Shown: positions 8,288 to 17,707, counted from the first letter of the stretch. The stretch: 64,000 bases of DNA from JANQPA01 sp964548175 (GCA_964548175.1 CAZJQS010000020.1:12631-76630); one strand, 5' to 3'. Notes: generated by a model not told the origin, from the letters alone. Made by a program: numbers and translations.

Positions 8288-9085
8288 ATGCGCTTAACAG
8301 ATGTCGTAAAACACTTATTGATTCTGAATGTGCTGGTGTTTTTTGTGGACCAGATCTTTGGAGCAGATATCCTGGCCTTGCACTATCCTGTTTCTGACAA
8401 GTTCATGCCGCTGCAGATCGCCACTCACTTCTTCATGCATGCGAACTTGATGCATTTGTTTTTTAATATGTTCGCTTTAGTTATGTTTGGCAGTCAGCTG
8501 GAAGCATTATGGGGCCCTAAAAAGTTTCTGTTCTTTTACTTCGTCTGTGCATTTGGGGCGGCAGTACTGCATATGCTGTATACTTATTACGACATTAATA
8601 GCCTGCAAAATGTAATGGCCGCCTTCCAGTCGGCGCCTAATTACGATACTTTCTGGGACTTTTTTAACCGAGTACCACTCGATAGGAGCCAGGAGTATAA
8701 GGAATACATCGTTAAGGTAGGAGAAGGGGTGGCCAATACCAGCCAGGATGCCGTTAAAGTTGCAGTGGGAGAAATGAAGTCTTTCATTGAGCTGAAAATG
8801 GATGTTCCGGTTGTGGGGGCCTCCGGAGCGATCTATGGCCTGCTACTGGCTTTTGGGTTTTTTTTCCCAAACGTAGAACTGATGCTGATCTTTCTGCCGA
8901 TCCCTATTAAAGCGAAGTATTTTATCCCGGTTTTAATGCTGGCGGAATTATTCCTGGGCGTCAATCAGTTTTCATGGGATAATATCGCCCACTTTGCACA
9001 TTTAGGAGGTGCTTTAACAGGATTCTTGTTAATTTTGTATTGGAGGAAGTTCGGCTCCCGGTTTGATCGGTGGGATCGAAATTAA
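8288..9085 (+). CDS. Rhomboid family intramembrane serine protease
   Basis: 265 residues with six transmembrane helices. The catalytic dyad is visible: S179 in GASGAIYG and H238 in HFAHLGGALTG. The oxyanion-side motif HANLMHLFFNM gives H51, H56 and N60, matching the HxxxxHxxxN pattern of GlpG. A hydrophilic, probably helical insertion of about 70 residues (roughly 105-173) lies between the helix after the HxxxxHxxxN motif and the serine helix; it is absent from the next rhomboid. It would cleave membrane proteins within or near transmembrane segments; the substrate is unknown. It forms a tandem with the next gene, 71 bp apart. Confidence 0.92.
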   Translation: MRLTDVVKHLLILNVLVFFVDQIFGADILALHYPVSDKFMPLQIATHFFMHANLMHLFFNMFALVMFGSQLEALWGPKKFLFFYFVCAFGAAVLHMLYTYYDINSLQNVMAAFQSAPNYDTFWDFFNRVPLDRSQEYKEYIVKVGEGVANTSQDAVKVAVGEMKSFIELKMDVPVVGASGAIYGLLLAFGFFFPNVELMLIFLPIPIKAKYFIPVLMLAELFLGVNQFSWDNIAHFAHLGGALTGFLLILYWRKFGSRFDRWDRN

Positions 9086-9156
9086 TAGATCAAGGGGACG
9101 ACGACAGATCGCCCTGACGATCCTCGATTGTTGTATATCTAGAAAAACGAAGCAAG

Positions 9157-10134
9157 ATGTTACGGTCTATCTTGGAAGAGGAAAAGGAAAAGTTCATTAA
9201 CGGTAATATGGTTCGGCGTATTATCGCAATCAATATAGCTGTGTTCATCCTGGTCAATCTGGTTAACCTGGCGTTTTATATCGCCTTCCAGTTTAGCCCG
9301 CATGAGCCTACAGCCCGTTATGTGGGGTCTGGTTTTTACGATGCTTATCTGGCTTTCTTCAAGTTCTTCAGTATGTCAGCCGACTGGAAATTCGTGCTTA
9401 CCCATCCCTGGATTTTATTTACCAGCATTTTCTTGCACCAGGGATTTTTCCATATTCTCTGGAACATGCTGCTGATGTACTGGTTCGGGCGTATTGTAGG
9501 AGATTTTATTGGCAATCAACGCATTCTGCCGATCTATCTGATCTCTGGCCTTGCCGGGTGCCTTATCTTTTTTGTTACTGCCAACCTGTTAAATTATACC
9601 GGACCCGATGGATACGCCTATGGCGCGTCTGGTGCAGTGATGGGTATCATAGTAGCGGCAGGAGCCATCGCTCCGGAGTACGTGATGCGGCTGTTGTTGC
9701 TGGGGGACATCAAACTGAAGTATATCGTAGTGGCGCTGGTACTTCTTGACCTTTTTAGCCTGGCCTCTGATGTGAATACGGGAGGGCATTTTGCACACCT
9801 GGGTGGCGCCTTGCTCGGGTTCCTGTTCGTTCGTCAGCTACAGGACGGCAGCGACTGGGCGTTGCCCGTGAATAACATCCTTGATCGTATTAACGGATTG
9901 TTTACCGGCCGCCGCCGTCAAAGCCGCCACAAACCCAAAGTGGTATACAAAAATACGTCAGGCATTAAGAACAGAAAACAAACAGGTGCGGGAAGAAAAG
10001 GCAGTCAGCAGTCAGACGGCAATCAAAACTACGAGGAAAAACTTAATTCTATACTGGATAAGATCAAAGTGTCGGGCTATGAAAGCCTGACGGAAGAGGA
10101 AAAAGAGTTCCTTTTCAATGCGAGCAAACGCTAA
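9157..10134 (+). CDS. Rhomboid family intramembrane serine protease, with C-terminal extension
   Basis: 325 residues. The rhomboid core has HQGFFHILWNM (H94, H99, N103), S158 in GASGAVMG and H214 in HFAHLGGALLG, so the serine-histidine dyad is intact. After the last helix (about residue 226) comes a basic cytoplasmic tail of about 100 residues with GRRRQSRHKPK and polar linker, ending in a short helix around SLTEEEKEFLFNASK. This small C-terminal module recurs in Bacteroidota rhomboids. The gene follows another rhomboid and is almost fused to the next gene (stop at 10134, GTG start at 10138), so the three are probably co-transcribed. Confidence 0.92.
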   Translation: MLRSILEEEKEKFINGNMVRRIIAINIAVFILVNLVNLAFYIAFQFSPHEPTARYVGSGFYDAYLAFFKFFSMSADWKFVLTHPWILFTSIFLHQGFFHILWNMLLMYWFGRIVGDFIGNQRILPIYLISGLAGCLIFFVTANLLNYTGPDGYAYGASGAVMGIIVAAGAIAPEYVMRLLLLGDIKLKYIVVALVLLDLFSLASDVNTGGHFAHLGGALLGFLFVRQLQDGSDWALPVNNILDRINGLFTGRRRQSRHKPKVVYKNTSGIKNRKQTGAGRKGSQQSDGNQNYEEKLNSILDKIKVSGYESLTEEEKEFLFNASKR

Positions 10135-10137
10135 ACT

Positions 10138-11211
10138 GTGAAGCGAGTTAAAAATTATTTGCGCTGGATTAACCTGTTTTTGGTTATAATCACTTTGCTG
10201 GCCTATCTGGCGCCTTTCGTCAGCCCTTCCTCCTTTTGGCCCCTGGCCTTTATGGGGCTTGTTTTCCCCTGGCTTTTACTGCTCCACTTACTCTTCCTGG
10301 TCTTTTGGCTGGCCTTAAAGAAAAGGTATTTCATCTTTTCTTTGTTAACTATTATTGCCGGCTGGGGCTATGTGCGCTCCTTTGTTGGTTTTAATGTCCA
10401 TGCCCTGCATGAAACTCCGAAGGGGGCCGTCAAAATTATGTCCTTCAATGCTCATGGCATCGTTCCCAGGTCCAGGCTTAACCAGCAAAGCGAAAAAGCT
10501 TACGCGGAGTTCGCAGAATTGATCGCCAGGGAAAATGCTCACATCTACTGCTTTCAGGAAGTTCCTAATTTGAAGAACGCAGTGAGACAAGGAGAATCCC
10601 TTATTCATCCCCCCATGTCTTCTGAATATCGTATCGTTCAAGAACATGGGAGCCTTGGAATCTTGACGCACTTACCTGTGCTGGATTATTTTTATCACTA
10701 TTTCGACCACCGAACCAACGGTTATATTTGGGCCGATGTTCAATGGGCCGATGGCAAGGTCTTCCGGGTACTGAACGTCCACCTCCAATCAAATGGTATT
10801 ACTACAATGACACAAGAGGTGACGACTAAAAGGAATCTTCAGGATAAAAAAACCTGGTTAAGTATCCGAAGGATACTGGGCAACTACAAGAGGGCTGTTC
10901 AAAAACGGGCTTCCCAGGCTGAGACCATCGCTGAGGTCATTCGCCAAAGCCCCCACCCCGTTGTCGTCTGCGGCGATTTTAACGACGTTCCGCTTTCCTA
11001 CACTTATCGTGTCATTGCAGAAGGGCTGCAGGATGCATTCAAGAAAAAAGGTGGAGGACTGGCAACCACCTACTCCGGTCATCTTCCCGCCCTTCGCATC
11101 GATTATATCTTTGTTGCTCCTTCTTTTCATATCCATTCCTTTTATACCGGACCAAGAAACTTTTCCGATCACAAACCCGTTTGTACCATTATTGAAACCA
11201 CAAATAAGTGA
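10138..11211 (+). CDS. Membrane-anchored endonuclease/exonuclease/phosphatase family protein
   Basis: 357 residues starting with GTG, three bases after the upstream stop. The first 90 residues form three transmembrane helices (about 10-28, 35-60, 64-82). The rest is an EEP-fold hydrolase: MSFNAHG (metal-site N104), CFQEV (catalytic glutamate), NVHLQSN, CGDFNDVP, RIDYIFV and the terminal SDHKPV histidine. Such proteins hydrolyse phosphodiester bonds in nucleic acids or phospholipids. The membrane anchor places the catalytic domain at the envelope, so a lipid or extracellular nucleotide substrate is as likely as DNA. Clustering with two rhomboids suggests co-expression but proves no partnership. 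Confidence 0.88.
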   Translation: MKRVKNYLRWINLFLVIITLLAYLAPFVSPSSFWPLAFMGLVFPWLLLLHLLFLVFWLALKKRYFIFSLLTIIAGWGYVRSFVGFNVHALHETPKGAVKIMSFNAHGIVPRSRLNQQSEKAYAEFAELIARENAHIYCFQEVPNLKNAVRQGESLIHPPMSSEYRIVQEHGSLGILTHLPVLDYFYHYFDHRTNGYIWADVQWADGKVFRVLNVHLQSNGITTMTQEVTTKRNLQDKKTWLSIRRILGNYKRAVQKRASQAETIAEVIRQSPHPVVVCGDFNDVPLSYTYRVIAEGLQDAFKKKGGGLATTYSGHLPALRIDYIFVAPSFHIHSFYTGPRNFSDHKPVCTIIETTNK

Positions 11212-11249
11212 ATCATCGGAACAACCGGGCCCGCTCCGGGTATTCACTC

Positions 11250-11432
11250 AGAAGTTGTTTAAAGTTTCCTCACTGGGCTGCAAAAACGTCTTTTATGCCC
11301 ATTTTTCGTTTTCCTGCCTGCCGGCAGGCATGGTTTATCGCTCCATAGCGCTGCTATGAAGCTCAAAAAAAGCCTCAACTGGACCTAAAATCCTGTTTTT
11401 TCGCTTCCAGCAGGAAACTTTAAACAACTTCT
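11250..11432. repeat. 183-bp element bounded by 21-bp perfect inverted repeats
   Basis: Positions 11250-11270 (starting AGAAGTTGTTTAAAG) are an exact reverse complement of 11412-11432 (ending CTTTAAACAACTTCT). Between them lies about 140 bp without an open frame, including a GCCTGCCGGCAGGC palindrome at about 11320 and a CATAGCGCTGCTATG palindrome at about 11344. No target-site duplication is evident. One end recurs at 35821-35834 and, degenerate, at 8201. It may be a MITE-like or REP-like unit, or a structured 3' UTR. It occupies most of the 296 bp between the EEP gene and cysS. Confidence 0.65.
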
Positions 11433-11473
11433 TATTTATGTTACCGACTATTAGCATAACCCGATCACTTTCT

Positions 11474-11481
11474 TATTTTTG
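11474..11481 (+). promoter_or_regulatory. -7 element of the cysS promoter
   Basis: TATTTTTG matches TAnnTTTG; 20 nt upstream is TTA rather than TTG. Transcription should begin near 11488, which excludes the GTG at 11481 and supports the ATG at 11508 as the cysS start. Confidence 0.5.
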
Positions 11482-11507
11482 TGACGCAAAAAAGCAACGC
11501 TGTCATC

Positions 11508-13013
11508 ATGCAAAGAGAATTGAAAATTTACAACACCCCCAAGAAGGAAAAGGAAGTATTTAAGCCGCTGCACGATAATTTTGTCGGCATGTACGTCTGC
11601 GGCCCAACCGTATATAAGGATGTTCACCTCGGCAATTGCCGCACTTTCGTCAGTTTTGACATCATCTACCGTTATCTGATGTATTTGGGCTATCGGGTGC
11701 GCTATGTGCGTAACATCACTGATGTAGGTCATCTGCTGGATGACGGCGAAGATCGCGTGAGCCAGGAAGCCAAAATAAGGAACCTGGAGCCTATGGAGAT
11801 CGCTCAGGAAATTACCGTCAACTTCCACGAGATGATGAATATTTTTAATGCACTCCCGCCAAGTATCGAACCCCGAGCTACCGGACATATCCCCGAACAG
11901 ATCGAAATGGTGCAGAAGATCATTGATAACGGCTATGGATACATTGTTAACGGCTCCGTTTATTTTGATACGTTGAAGTTTAAGGAAGAAAAGAATATCT
12001 ACGGCGAATTATCCGGCCGTAAAATCGAAGACCTCATGGCGGAATCCAGAGAACTGAAAAACCAGGATGAAAAGAAAAACCCCGTGGATTTCGCCATTTG
12101 GATGAAAGCTTCCGATGAGCACATCATGAAATGGAATAGCCCCTGGAGCGTCGGCTTCCCCGGCTGGCACCTGGAATGCTCCGCCATGAGCACCAAATAC
12201 CTGGGTGAGGAATTCGATATTCACGGCGGCGGCAATGACCTGAAGTTCCCCCATCACGAAAACGAGATCGCCCAAAATGTGGGCTCCTGCCATCACGAAG
12301 GACCCCGCTACTGGATGCACACCAATATGCTCTTGCTAAACGGCAAGAAAATGTCGAAAAGCGAGGGCAATACCATCGCCCCTTTCGAATTGTTCAGCGG
12401 GAAAAAAGCTGATGGCGAACCCGTAGAGCACATCTCTAAAGGCTATAGCCCCATGGTCGTGCGCTTCTTTATGTTGCAATCCCACTATCGAAGTACCATG
12501 GACCTGACCGACGAAGCCCTGCAGGCAGCCGAGAAGGGGTACCATCGCCTGATGGACGCCGTGAGCGTCCTGGAGGAAATGCAACATCCCGGCGGCGGAC
12601 AAGCCGGCGCCCTGGACGAAGAATTGCTGGACGGCGTGCAAAAAGTTCACGAAGAAATGAGCGATGACTTTAACACCCCTAAAGCATTGGCGCGCTTGTT
12701 CGAACTGGTTCCCAAAATAAACAGCCTTAAAGGCGGGCAGCTTTCCTTTAAGGACCTCACTCCCGAAACGCTGGAACTGGTTAAATCTACTTTCCACGAT
12801 TTCGTTTTTGATGTGTTCGGCCTGAAAAAGGAAACAACCGGGGACGAAGAGGATGGCATCATGGACGGCATCATGAATATCCTGATCGACCTAAGACAGG
12901 AAGCCCGCCAAAGAAGAGACTGGGCAACCTCGGATAAGATCAGGGATGACCTGAAAGCTCTGGGGATTGAACTCAAAGATGGTAAAGGGGGAACGGCGTG
13001 GACAAAGAATTAG
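11508..13013 (+). CDS. cysS: Cysteine--tRNA ligase
   Basis: 501 residues from the ATG at 11508 (MQRELKIYNT), the start chosen because of the promoter just upstream. Class I aminoacyl-tRNA synthetase signatures are intact: the CGPTVYKDVHLGNCRT segment carries a zinc cysteine and the HIGH-equivalent HLGN; WHLECS and FPHHENE supply further zinc ligands; KMSKS is exact. A C-terminal DALR-like helical domain follows (about 350-500), ending in the usual RDWATSDKIRDDLKALGI element. It charges tRNA-Cys with cysteine. The length is typical. The gene is convergent with the next one, 7 bp apart. Confidence 0.96.
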   Translation: MQRELKIYNTPKKEKEVFKPLHDNFVGMYVCGPTVYKDVHLGNCRTFVSFDIIYRYLMYLGYRVRYVRNITDVGHLLDDGEDRVSQEAKIRNLEPMEIAQEITVNFHEMMNIFNALPPSIEPRATGHIPEQIEMVQKIIDNGYGYIVNGSVYFDTLKFKEEKNIYGELSGRKIEDLMAESRELKNQDEKKNPVDFAIWMKASDEHIMKWNSPWSVGFPGWHLECSAMSTKYLGEEFDIHGGGNDLKFPHHENEIAQNVGSCHHEGPRYWMHTNMLLLNGKKMSKSEGNTIAPFELFSGKKADGEPVEHISKGYSPMVVRFFMLQSHYRSTMDLTDEALQAAEKGYHRLMDAVSVLEEMQHPGGGQAGALDEELLDGVQKVHEEMSDDFNTPKALARLFELVPKINSLKGGQLSFKDLTPETLELVKSTFHDFVFDVFGLKKETTGDEEDGIMDGIMNILIDLRQEARQRRDWATSDKIRDDLKALGIELKDGKGGTAWTKN

Positions 13014-13020
13014 AATACTG

Positions 13021-14367
13021 CTAGAGCAAGAGCAAGGTAATCCTGATGCCATTCTGATTTTTTTCCAGCCTTGCCCTGCCGGTCGCCAGGGTGGAGGTAG
13101 CGTCTGATATTTTTAAGGATTCTACTATCTGTAGTCCTTCAATTGATTCAATAGAGATAGGCTGCCCTTCCACTTCTATCTGAAGATCGTTTTTCTGCCC
13201 TAACACCATTTTTAACCACAGCGCTGTCTTATGCTGAACGACCGGGGTGTTGAATGCTGCGTTCAAAGATCCTCCAATGCATGGCTTAAGCCAGCGATTG
13301 TGCAAAAGCACGTGCTGCCCTGCTTGCAGCAAATTCTGCGGATCGATGCTACACATATCGATAAACCCTTTGTTGGACGCATCGATCATTATTGGAACGC
13401 CTGCAACAGCCAGCATGCTGTCTATTTGCCGTTGTCTTAAAGCGGAAAGTTGTTGAATACGTTCCTGAGCTTCTGACTGAAGATCATTTGCTTTATATCG
13501 TTGGGAGGCTTTCTCTTTGAGCCTTTTCTCCTCTTTGCGGTAATCGATGATTTCAGCAAGCATGTCCTGCAGGCTCAGGTTTTGATTCATTAACCCGGCC
13601 TTCCATCCCTTCCCTCTGAGATCATCCATCAAAAAAGCTATACCGGGGCCGCTAATATAAAAACGCAGACGAATAGAAAGCGATTCATTTTTTGTTAAAT
13701 CATTTAGCTGTCCCAGCGCTTTTTTAAGGGCTTCAGCTGCTTCTTTTTGTTGAGGAAAAGAAGCGTCTTTAGATAATAGTTCGAGTCCTTTCAAACCTAC
13801 ATATTCCGCCAGGCCCTCATTCATCTCTCCTGTCTGTTCAAACTCTACCAGCTCGGCGCTTAAAGACCGCTGTCGGGCTTCTCGGACGGCCAGAAACTGA
13901 GCAGCCAGATCTTTAGAAGCGGCATTCGATTCATTTTGTATAGCTCCCAAAAGCAACCTTCCTTCCAAGGCCATCTCACTTTCGTTATTGATATCAAAAA
14001 TGGGGTATTGAGTGACCAAAAAAGAATTTTCTTGTTGGCCGAACCTCTTTCCTTCCGTTCGCATCATTTTCTGAAAAACATGAAAGGATTCGTGTAAGGA
14101 CAGCGCCGTAGAATAGATATTTATTTTGCCCTTAAGAACGACCTGGGCTGTTTTTCGGCCTCCAAGCACTGTAGTGGTGCTGGCAGCCCCGGGATCAGTT
14201 GTCGGGACAAAGGCAATCTCTTCCTCCTGATCAAGATAATTGTATCCTTGTGGTAATGCATCCGTCCAGTTTAATAAAAAACTTCCTTCTCCAGGTATGA
14301 CGAATAAAATAGGAATCGTATCTGGCTGAAAACCAGGCCAGATCTCATCAGGATAATGTTGAGTCAA
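13021..14367 (-). CDS. HExxH zinc-protease-like exported protein, apparently 5'-frameshifted
   Basis: The open frame gives 448 residues from a TTG at 14367, with no signal peptide. It carries a zincin-type HESFH (H92, E93, H96) and, further on, NEGLAEY (E184), which fits the third zinc ligand of gluzincins. The rest is helical and I recognise no family. Upstream, a different frame encodes a good signal peptide (MPKNIFVILFLFLAFHSFSQ, TTG at 14474; an ATG at 14525 is also possible) running into RMKELK before a stop. The two frames join smoothly (KELK then NNIHYLTQHYP) if the A4 run (T4 at 14381-14384 on the plus strand) had one more A. So the gene is probably one secreted protein broken by a one-base deletion, real or from sequencing. 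A catalytic role is inference. Confidence 0.65.
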   Translation of the reverse strand: MTQHYPDEIWPGFQPDTIPILFVIPGEGSFLLNWTDALPQGYNYLDQEEEIAFVPTTDPGAASTTTVLGGRKTAQVVLKGKINIYSTALSLHESFHVFQKMMRTEGKRFGQQENSFLVTQYPIFDINNESEMALEGRLLLGAIQNESNAASKDLAAQFLAVREARQRSLSAELVEFEQTGEMNEGLAEYVGLKGLELLSKDASFPQQKEAAEALKKALGQLNDLTKNESLSIRLRFYISGPGIAFLMDDLRGKGWKAGLMNQNLSLQDMLAEIIDYRKEEKRLKEKASQRYKANDLQSEAQERIQQLSALRQRQIDSMLAVAGVPIMIDASNKGFIDMCSIDPQNLLQAGQHVLLHNRWLKPCIGGSLNAAFNTPVVQHKTALWLKMVLGQKNDLQIEVEGQPISIESIEGLQIVESLKISDATSTLATGRARLEKNQNGIRITLLLL

Positions 14368-14486
14368 ATAGTGGATATTGTTTTAAGCTCCTTCATGCGA
14401 AGAGCATCAGGCGTTTGAGAGAAGGAATGAAAAGCCAAAAAAAGAAAAAGAATAACAAAAATATTTTTTGGCAAATAGGAAGTGGC

Positions 14487-14547
14487 AAAAAAATAACCGG
14501 TCTTTAAAAGATCAAACCAAAACATCGTTTTTACTTTTAAAGACCGG
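14487..14547 (-). terminator. Intrinsic terminator of the VPS10-like gene
   Basis: A 14-bp perfect stem (14497-14510 with 14534-14547, CCGGTCTTTAAAAG) with a 23-nt loop is followed on the minus strand by TTATTTTTTT. It lies about 50 bp after the stop codon of the minus-strand gene at 14594. The ATG at 14525 falls in its loop, which argues against that start for the next gene. Confidence 0.65.
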
Positions 14548-14593
14548 CAGATGAATTCAAGGGTTGCTTAAGAATAATTAAATAAAGATCGAT

Positions 14594-17500
14594 TTATTCT
14601 TTTTCCGGTGAAAAATCGGGCAATAGATGTAAGCTGACGTCTCCGGCTTTTTTCTTGTAATCAGCCCAGGTCGTATTAAAAAAAGTATTGATCTTGTTGA
14701 CTACCGGCTTCATTTCCGCCTCAAATCGATCCACCAATAATCTGTCTGTTTCCGTCACCGGATAAATGATATCCTGAAGGCTTCGGTTGGCATCCGATAG
14801 TTTCGAGGACAACAGCTCAGGATCTCGATATAACCCCTGAACATCTTCCGGCTCATTGATGGTCAGGACGATCTGATCGATCTGATCAAGGATTTCTTCG
14901 CTTTTTTTCACCAAAGGAGCATACTGCTCATCTTTGCTGAGCTGCTTTTTCATCAGTTCCGCCATTTCTTTAGCTTCTCCAAGTTGGAGCATTTTTTCCG
15001 CCAGCCTGTTCACATTTTTTGAATGTCTGTCTATAAGCGCCGCTTTAGCGATCATCTGTTCTTGGGTGACCGGCAGCGAGGGGTCAGGTACGACCTTGAG
15101 CATGCCTTCCGCCCGATGATTTCCATGCGTGAGCACAATTGTATACTCTCCTGGTAGGACAGACCGCCCTGAGGGTTGATTTGCTCCTGCTTTAGGGCGG
15201 TTTAGGGAAGGGCGGGCAGGGCCATCCTGTTCCAGGTTCCAGCTAATGCGATTAATGCCTGTTCGGAGGTCTTCCTTGAGAGTCCGGATGAGCTGGTTTT
15301 GATTGTCATAGACTTCGATTTTTACTTTATCTTTCTCTCCTGCCTCTTTGGCATAAAAAGAGATCAAAGCGCCTGTTTCTCTGTTTTCTCCAAAAAATAA
15401 ACCGTCACCGGTGGATCTGTAACCATTAGGTTCGCCGAGAAAGGCCAGGTAAGCGACGGGCATAGGGAATACATGGAGGTCTTGATTGACCACTGCTTCG
15501 TATCCCTTTTGCGCTATTTCTCTGAGCGGACGGATATCATCCAGTATCCAGGCTGCTCGTCCGAAGGTGCCGATCACCAGATCGTGATCTCTGGGATGGA
15601 CGATCAGGTCTCGCGCCGGAACGGAAGGAAAGGTGGTCCATTTGCTCCAATTCTTACCTTTGTCGATGCTGACATACAAACCGTCTTCTGCGCCGAGGAA
15701 CAACAGGTTGGGCGACACGGGATCCTGGGCAATGGCCAGCGTATGCCCCCATACCTGCTTTTCATTTACGATTGAAGTCCAGGTTTTTCCAAAATCGTCC
15801 GTATGGAAAAGATAGGGTTTCCAGTCACTCTGACGATAATTGTTCACTACTGCAAAAGCCTCTCCTGCCTGGTGAGAGGAAGCGACCACCTGAGCGATCC
15901 AGGCTTTTTCCGGTAGTCCCTTGATATTGGCGTTTAATTTGGTCCAGGACTCCCCGCCATTGCGGGTAAGCTGTATATTGCCGTCGTCAGTGCCTACCCA
16001 AATGACGCCTTTCTGAACCGGACTGGGTTCGATGGAAATAATGGTCGTATGGTTTTCTGCTCCGCTATTGTCCAGGGAGAGCCCTCCTGTTCTGATCTGT
16101 TGTTGCTTTTCGGGATCGTCAGTAGTGAGATCAGGAGAGATCGCTTCCCAGGAACTTCCATAGTCCGGTGATTTCAACAGGTATTGACTACCCAGAAAGA
16201 TGGTTTTCTGATCGTGCGGATCGATTGCAAGCGCTGCATTCCAGTGAAAACGAAGAGGTTCCGCTGTGGGTAAATAAGGCTTGATGCCGGCGCGCAGGCC
16301 TGTTTCGAGATCAAACCGATTGAGGCTGCCGCCCTGGGAAAGCGAGTAGCCGTACCTTGGGTTCAAAGGATCAGGCATAGCATCAAAGCCATCGCCGGTA
16401 CCGATGCGATCCCAGTAATAGTTGCGAATACCTTTGCGCCGCCAAACTTGGCTAGGGCCTCGCCAGGTTCCATTGTCCTGCATACCACCGTAAATATTAT
16501 AGGGGATTTCATTATCCACTCTGATATGGTAGAATTGTCCCAGCGGAAGGTTTTCTGAAAAATCCCAGGTTTTGCCGCCGTCCCTGGTCAGGCAAAAGCC
16601 CCCATCGTTACCGTTCATGATCAGGTGAGGATTGTCGGGATCAATCCAGAAAGCATGATGGTCAACATGGATCAGGTCTGTAGGAATGAAGGATTCGAAT
16701 GTTTTGCCACCATCCTGACTGACATCGGCCGTAGTATGCAGGTTAAAAACTCGATTTTCATTTTTGGGGTCTACAAAAATATCGGCATAGTAAAAAGGTC
16801 TGCCGCCAATGCCCTTATTTGCAACCAGCTTCCAGGTGAAGCCACCGTCGGTAGACTTATACAAGCCGTTTTTCCTGGACTCCACCAGTGCATAAACGAT
16901 ATTGGAATTGCTGGGGGCGATGGCCAGGCCTATTCGGCCAAGGTTTCCTTCCGGAAGGCCGTCATCGGAAGTGCGTTCTTCCCAGGTTTCGCCGGCGTCA
17001 AATGAAACATAAAGGCCTGAACCAGGGCCTCCGGAGTTGAAAAACCAAGGCCAGCGACGATGCTCCCACATGGCGGCGATTAATTTATTGGGATTGCCGG
17101 GATCGATGACCATATCGGCCAGCCCCGTCTTTTCATCCACGTAAAGAACCTTCCGCCAGGTCAATCCGCCGTCCATCGTTTTGAATACGCCTCGTTCTTC
17201 GTGTTCGCCCCAGGGTGAACCGGTGGCGCCAACCAAAATGGTTTTCGGATCCTGAGGATGGATGATAATACGATGAATATTTCTTGTTTTTTCCAGTCCC
17301 ATAAGATTCCAGCTTCGGCCACCATCCAGGCTTCGATAGATACCGTAGCCGCTGGAAACACTGTTGCGGGGATTGCCCTCACCGGTGCCTATCCAGATTT
17401 CATAAGGATTGTACTGATTGATGGCAATGGCGCCAATGGAACTAACTGGTTCGTGATCAAATATAGGCGTCCAGGACAACCCTCCGTTCTCGGATTTCCA

Positions 17501-17707
17501 GACTCCGCCGGCAGCTGTGCCTATATAAATGATGTTCGGGTTTGATACTACGGCATCAATCGCCGTAACACGGCCACTCATACCGGCCGGACCTATATTT
17601 CTTGCTTGTATCTGTTCGAAAATGGCCATATCGATCGACTGGCCGCTGAGGATATGGAAAAAAGACAGGAATAGTATTCCTAAGAAAGAGAGGATTAACT
17701 TATGCAT
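14594..17707 (-). CDS. Secreted VPS10/sortilin-like BNR beta-propeller protein
   Basis: 1037 residues with an N-terminal signal peptide (about 1-23, ending LSGQS). About two thirds of the protein consists of BNR/Asp-box-like repeats: G-G-x-S-W-T at about 55, DGGRSW, DGGLTWR, DAGETWE, DGGFTWK, DGGKTWD, NGGESWT, DFGKTWT and KGKNWSKW. These indicate a VPS10-type ten-bladed or double propeller. The N-terminal signature RNIGPAGMSGRVTAID is characteristic of a large Bacteroidota family. After about residue 780 an Ig-like segment precedes a C-terminal helical region. No T9SS sorting domain or lipobox is visible, so it is likely periplasmic. It is often labelled glycosyl hydrolase, but catalytic residues cannot be confirmed. 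Confidence 0.87.
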   Translation of the reverse strand: MHKLILSFLGILFLSFFHILSGQSIDMAIFEQIQARNIGPAGMSGRVTAIDAVVSNPNIIYIGTAAGGVWKSENGGLSWTPIFDHEPVSSIGAIAINQYNPYEIWIGTGEGNPRNSVSSGYGIYRSLDGGRSWNLMGLEKTRNIHRIIIHPQDPKTILVGATGSPWGEHEERGVFKTMDGGLTWRKVLYVDEKTGLADMVIDPGNPNKLIAAMWEHRRWPWFFNSGGPGSGLYVSFDAGETWEERTSDDGLPEGNLGRIGLAIAPSNSNIVYALVESRKNGLYKSTDGGFTWKLVANKGIGGRPFYYADIFVDPKNENRVFNLHTTADVSQDGGKTFESFIPTDLIHVDHHAFWIDPDNPHLIMNGNDGGFCLTRDGGKTWDFSENLPLGQFYHIRVDNEIPYNIYGGMQDNGTWRGPSQVWRRKGIRNYYWDRIGTGDGFDAMPDPLNPRYGYSLSQGGSLNRFDLETGLRAGIKPYLPTAEPLRFHWNAALAIDPHDQKTIFLGSQYLLKSPDYGSSWEAISPDLTTDDPEKQQQIRTGGLSLDNSGAENHTTIISIEPSPVQKGVIWVGTDDGNIQLTRNGGESWTKLNANIKGLPEKAWIAQVVASSHQAGEAFAVVNNYRQSDWKPYLFHTDDFGKTWTSIVNEKQVWGHTLAIAQDPVSPNLLFLGAEDGLYVSIDKGKNWSKWTTFPSVPARDLIVHPRDHDLVIGTFGRAAWILDDIRPLREIAQKGYEAVVNQDLHVFPMPVAYLAFLGEPNGYRSTGDGLFFGENRETGALISFYAKEAGEKDKVKIEVYDNQNQLIRTLKEDLRTGINRISWNLEQDGPARPSLNRPKAGANQPSGRSVLPGEYTIVLTHGNHRAEGMLKVVPDPSLPVTQEQMIAKAALIDRHSKNVNRLAEKMLQLGEAKEMAELMKKQLSKDEQYAPLVKKSEEILDQIDQIVLTINEPEDVQGLYRDPELLSSKLSDANRSLQDIIYPVTETDRLLVDRFEAEMKPVVNKINTFFNTTWADYKKKAGDVSLHLLPDFSPEKE

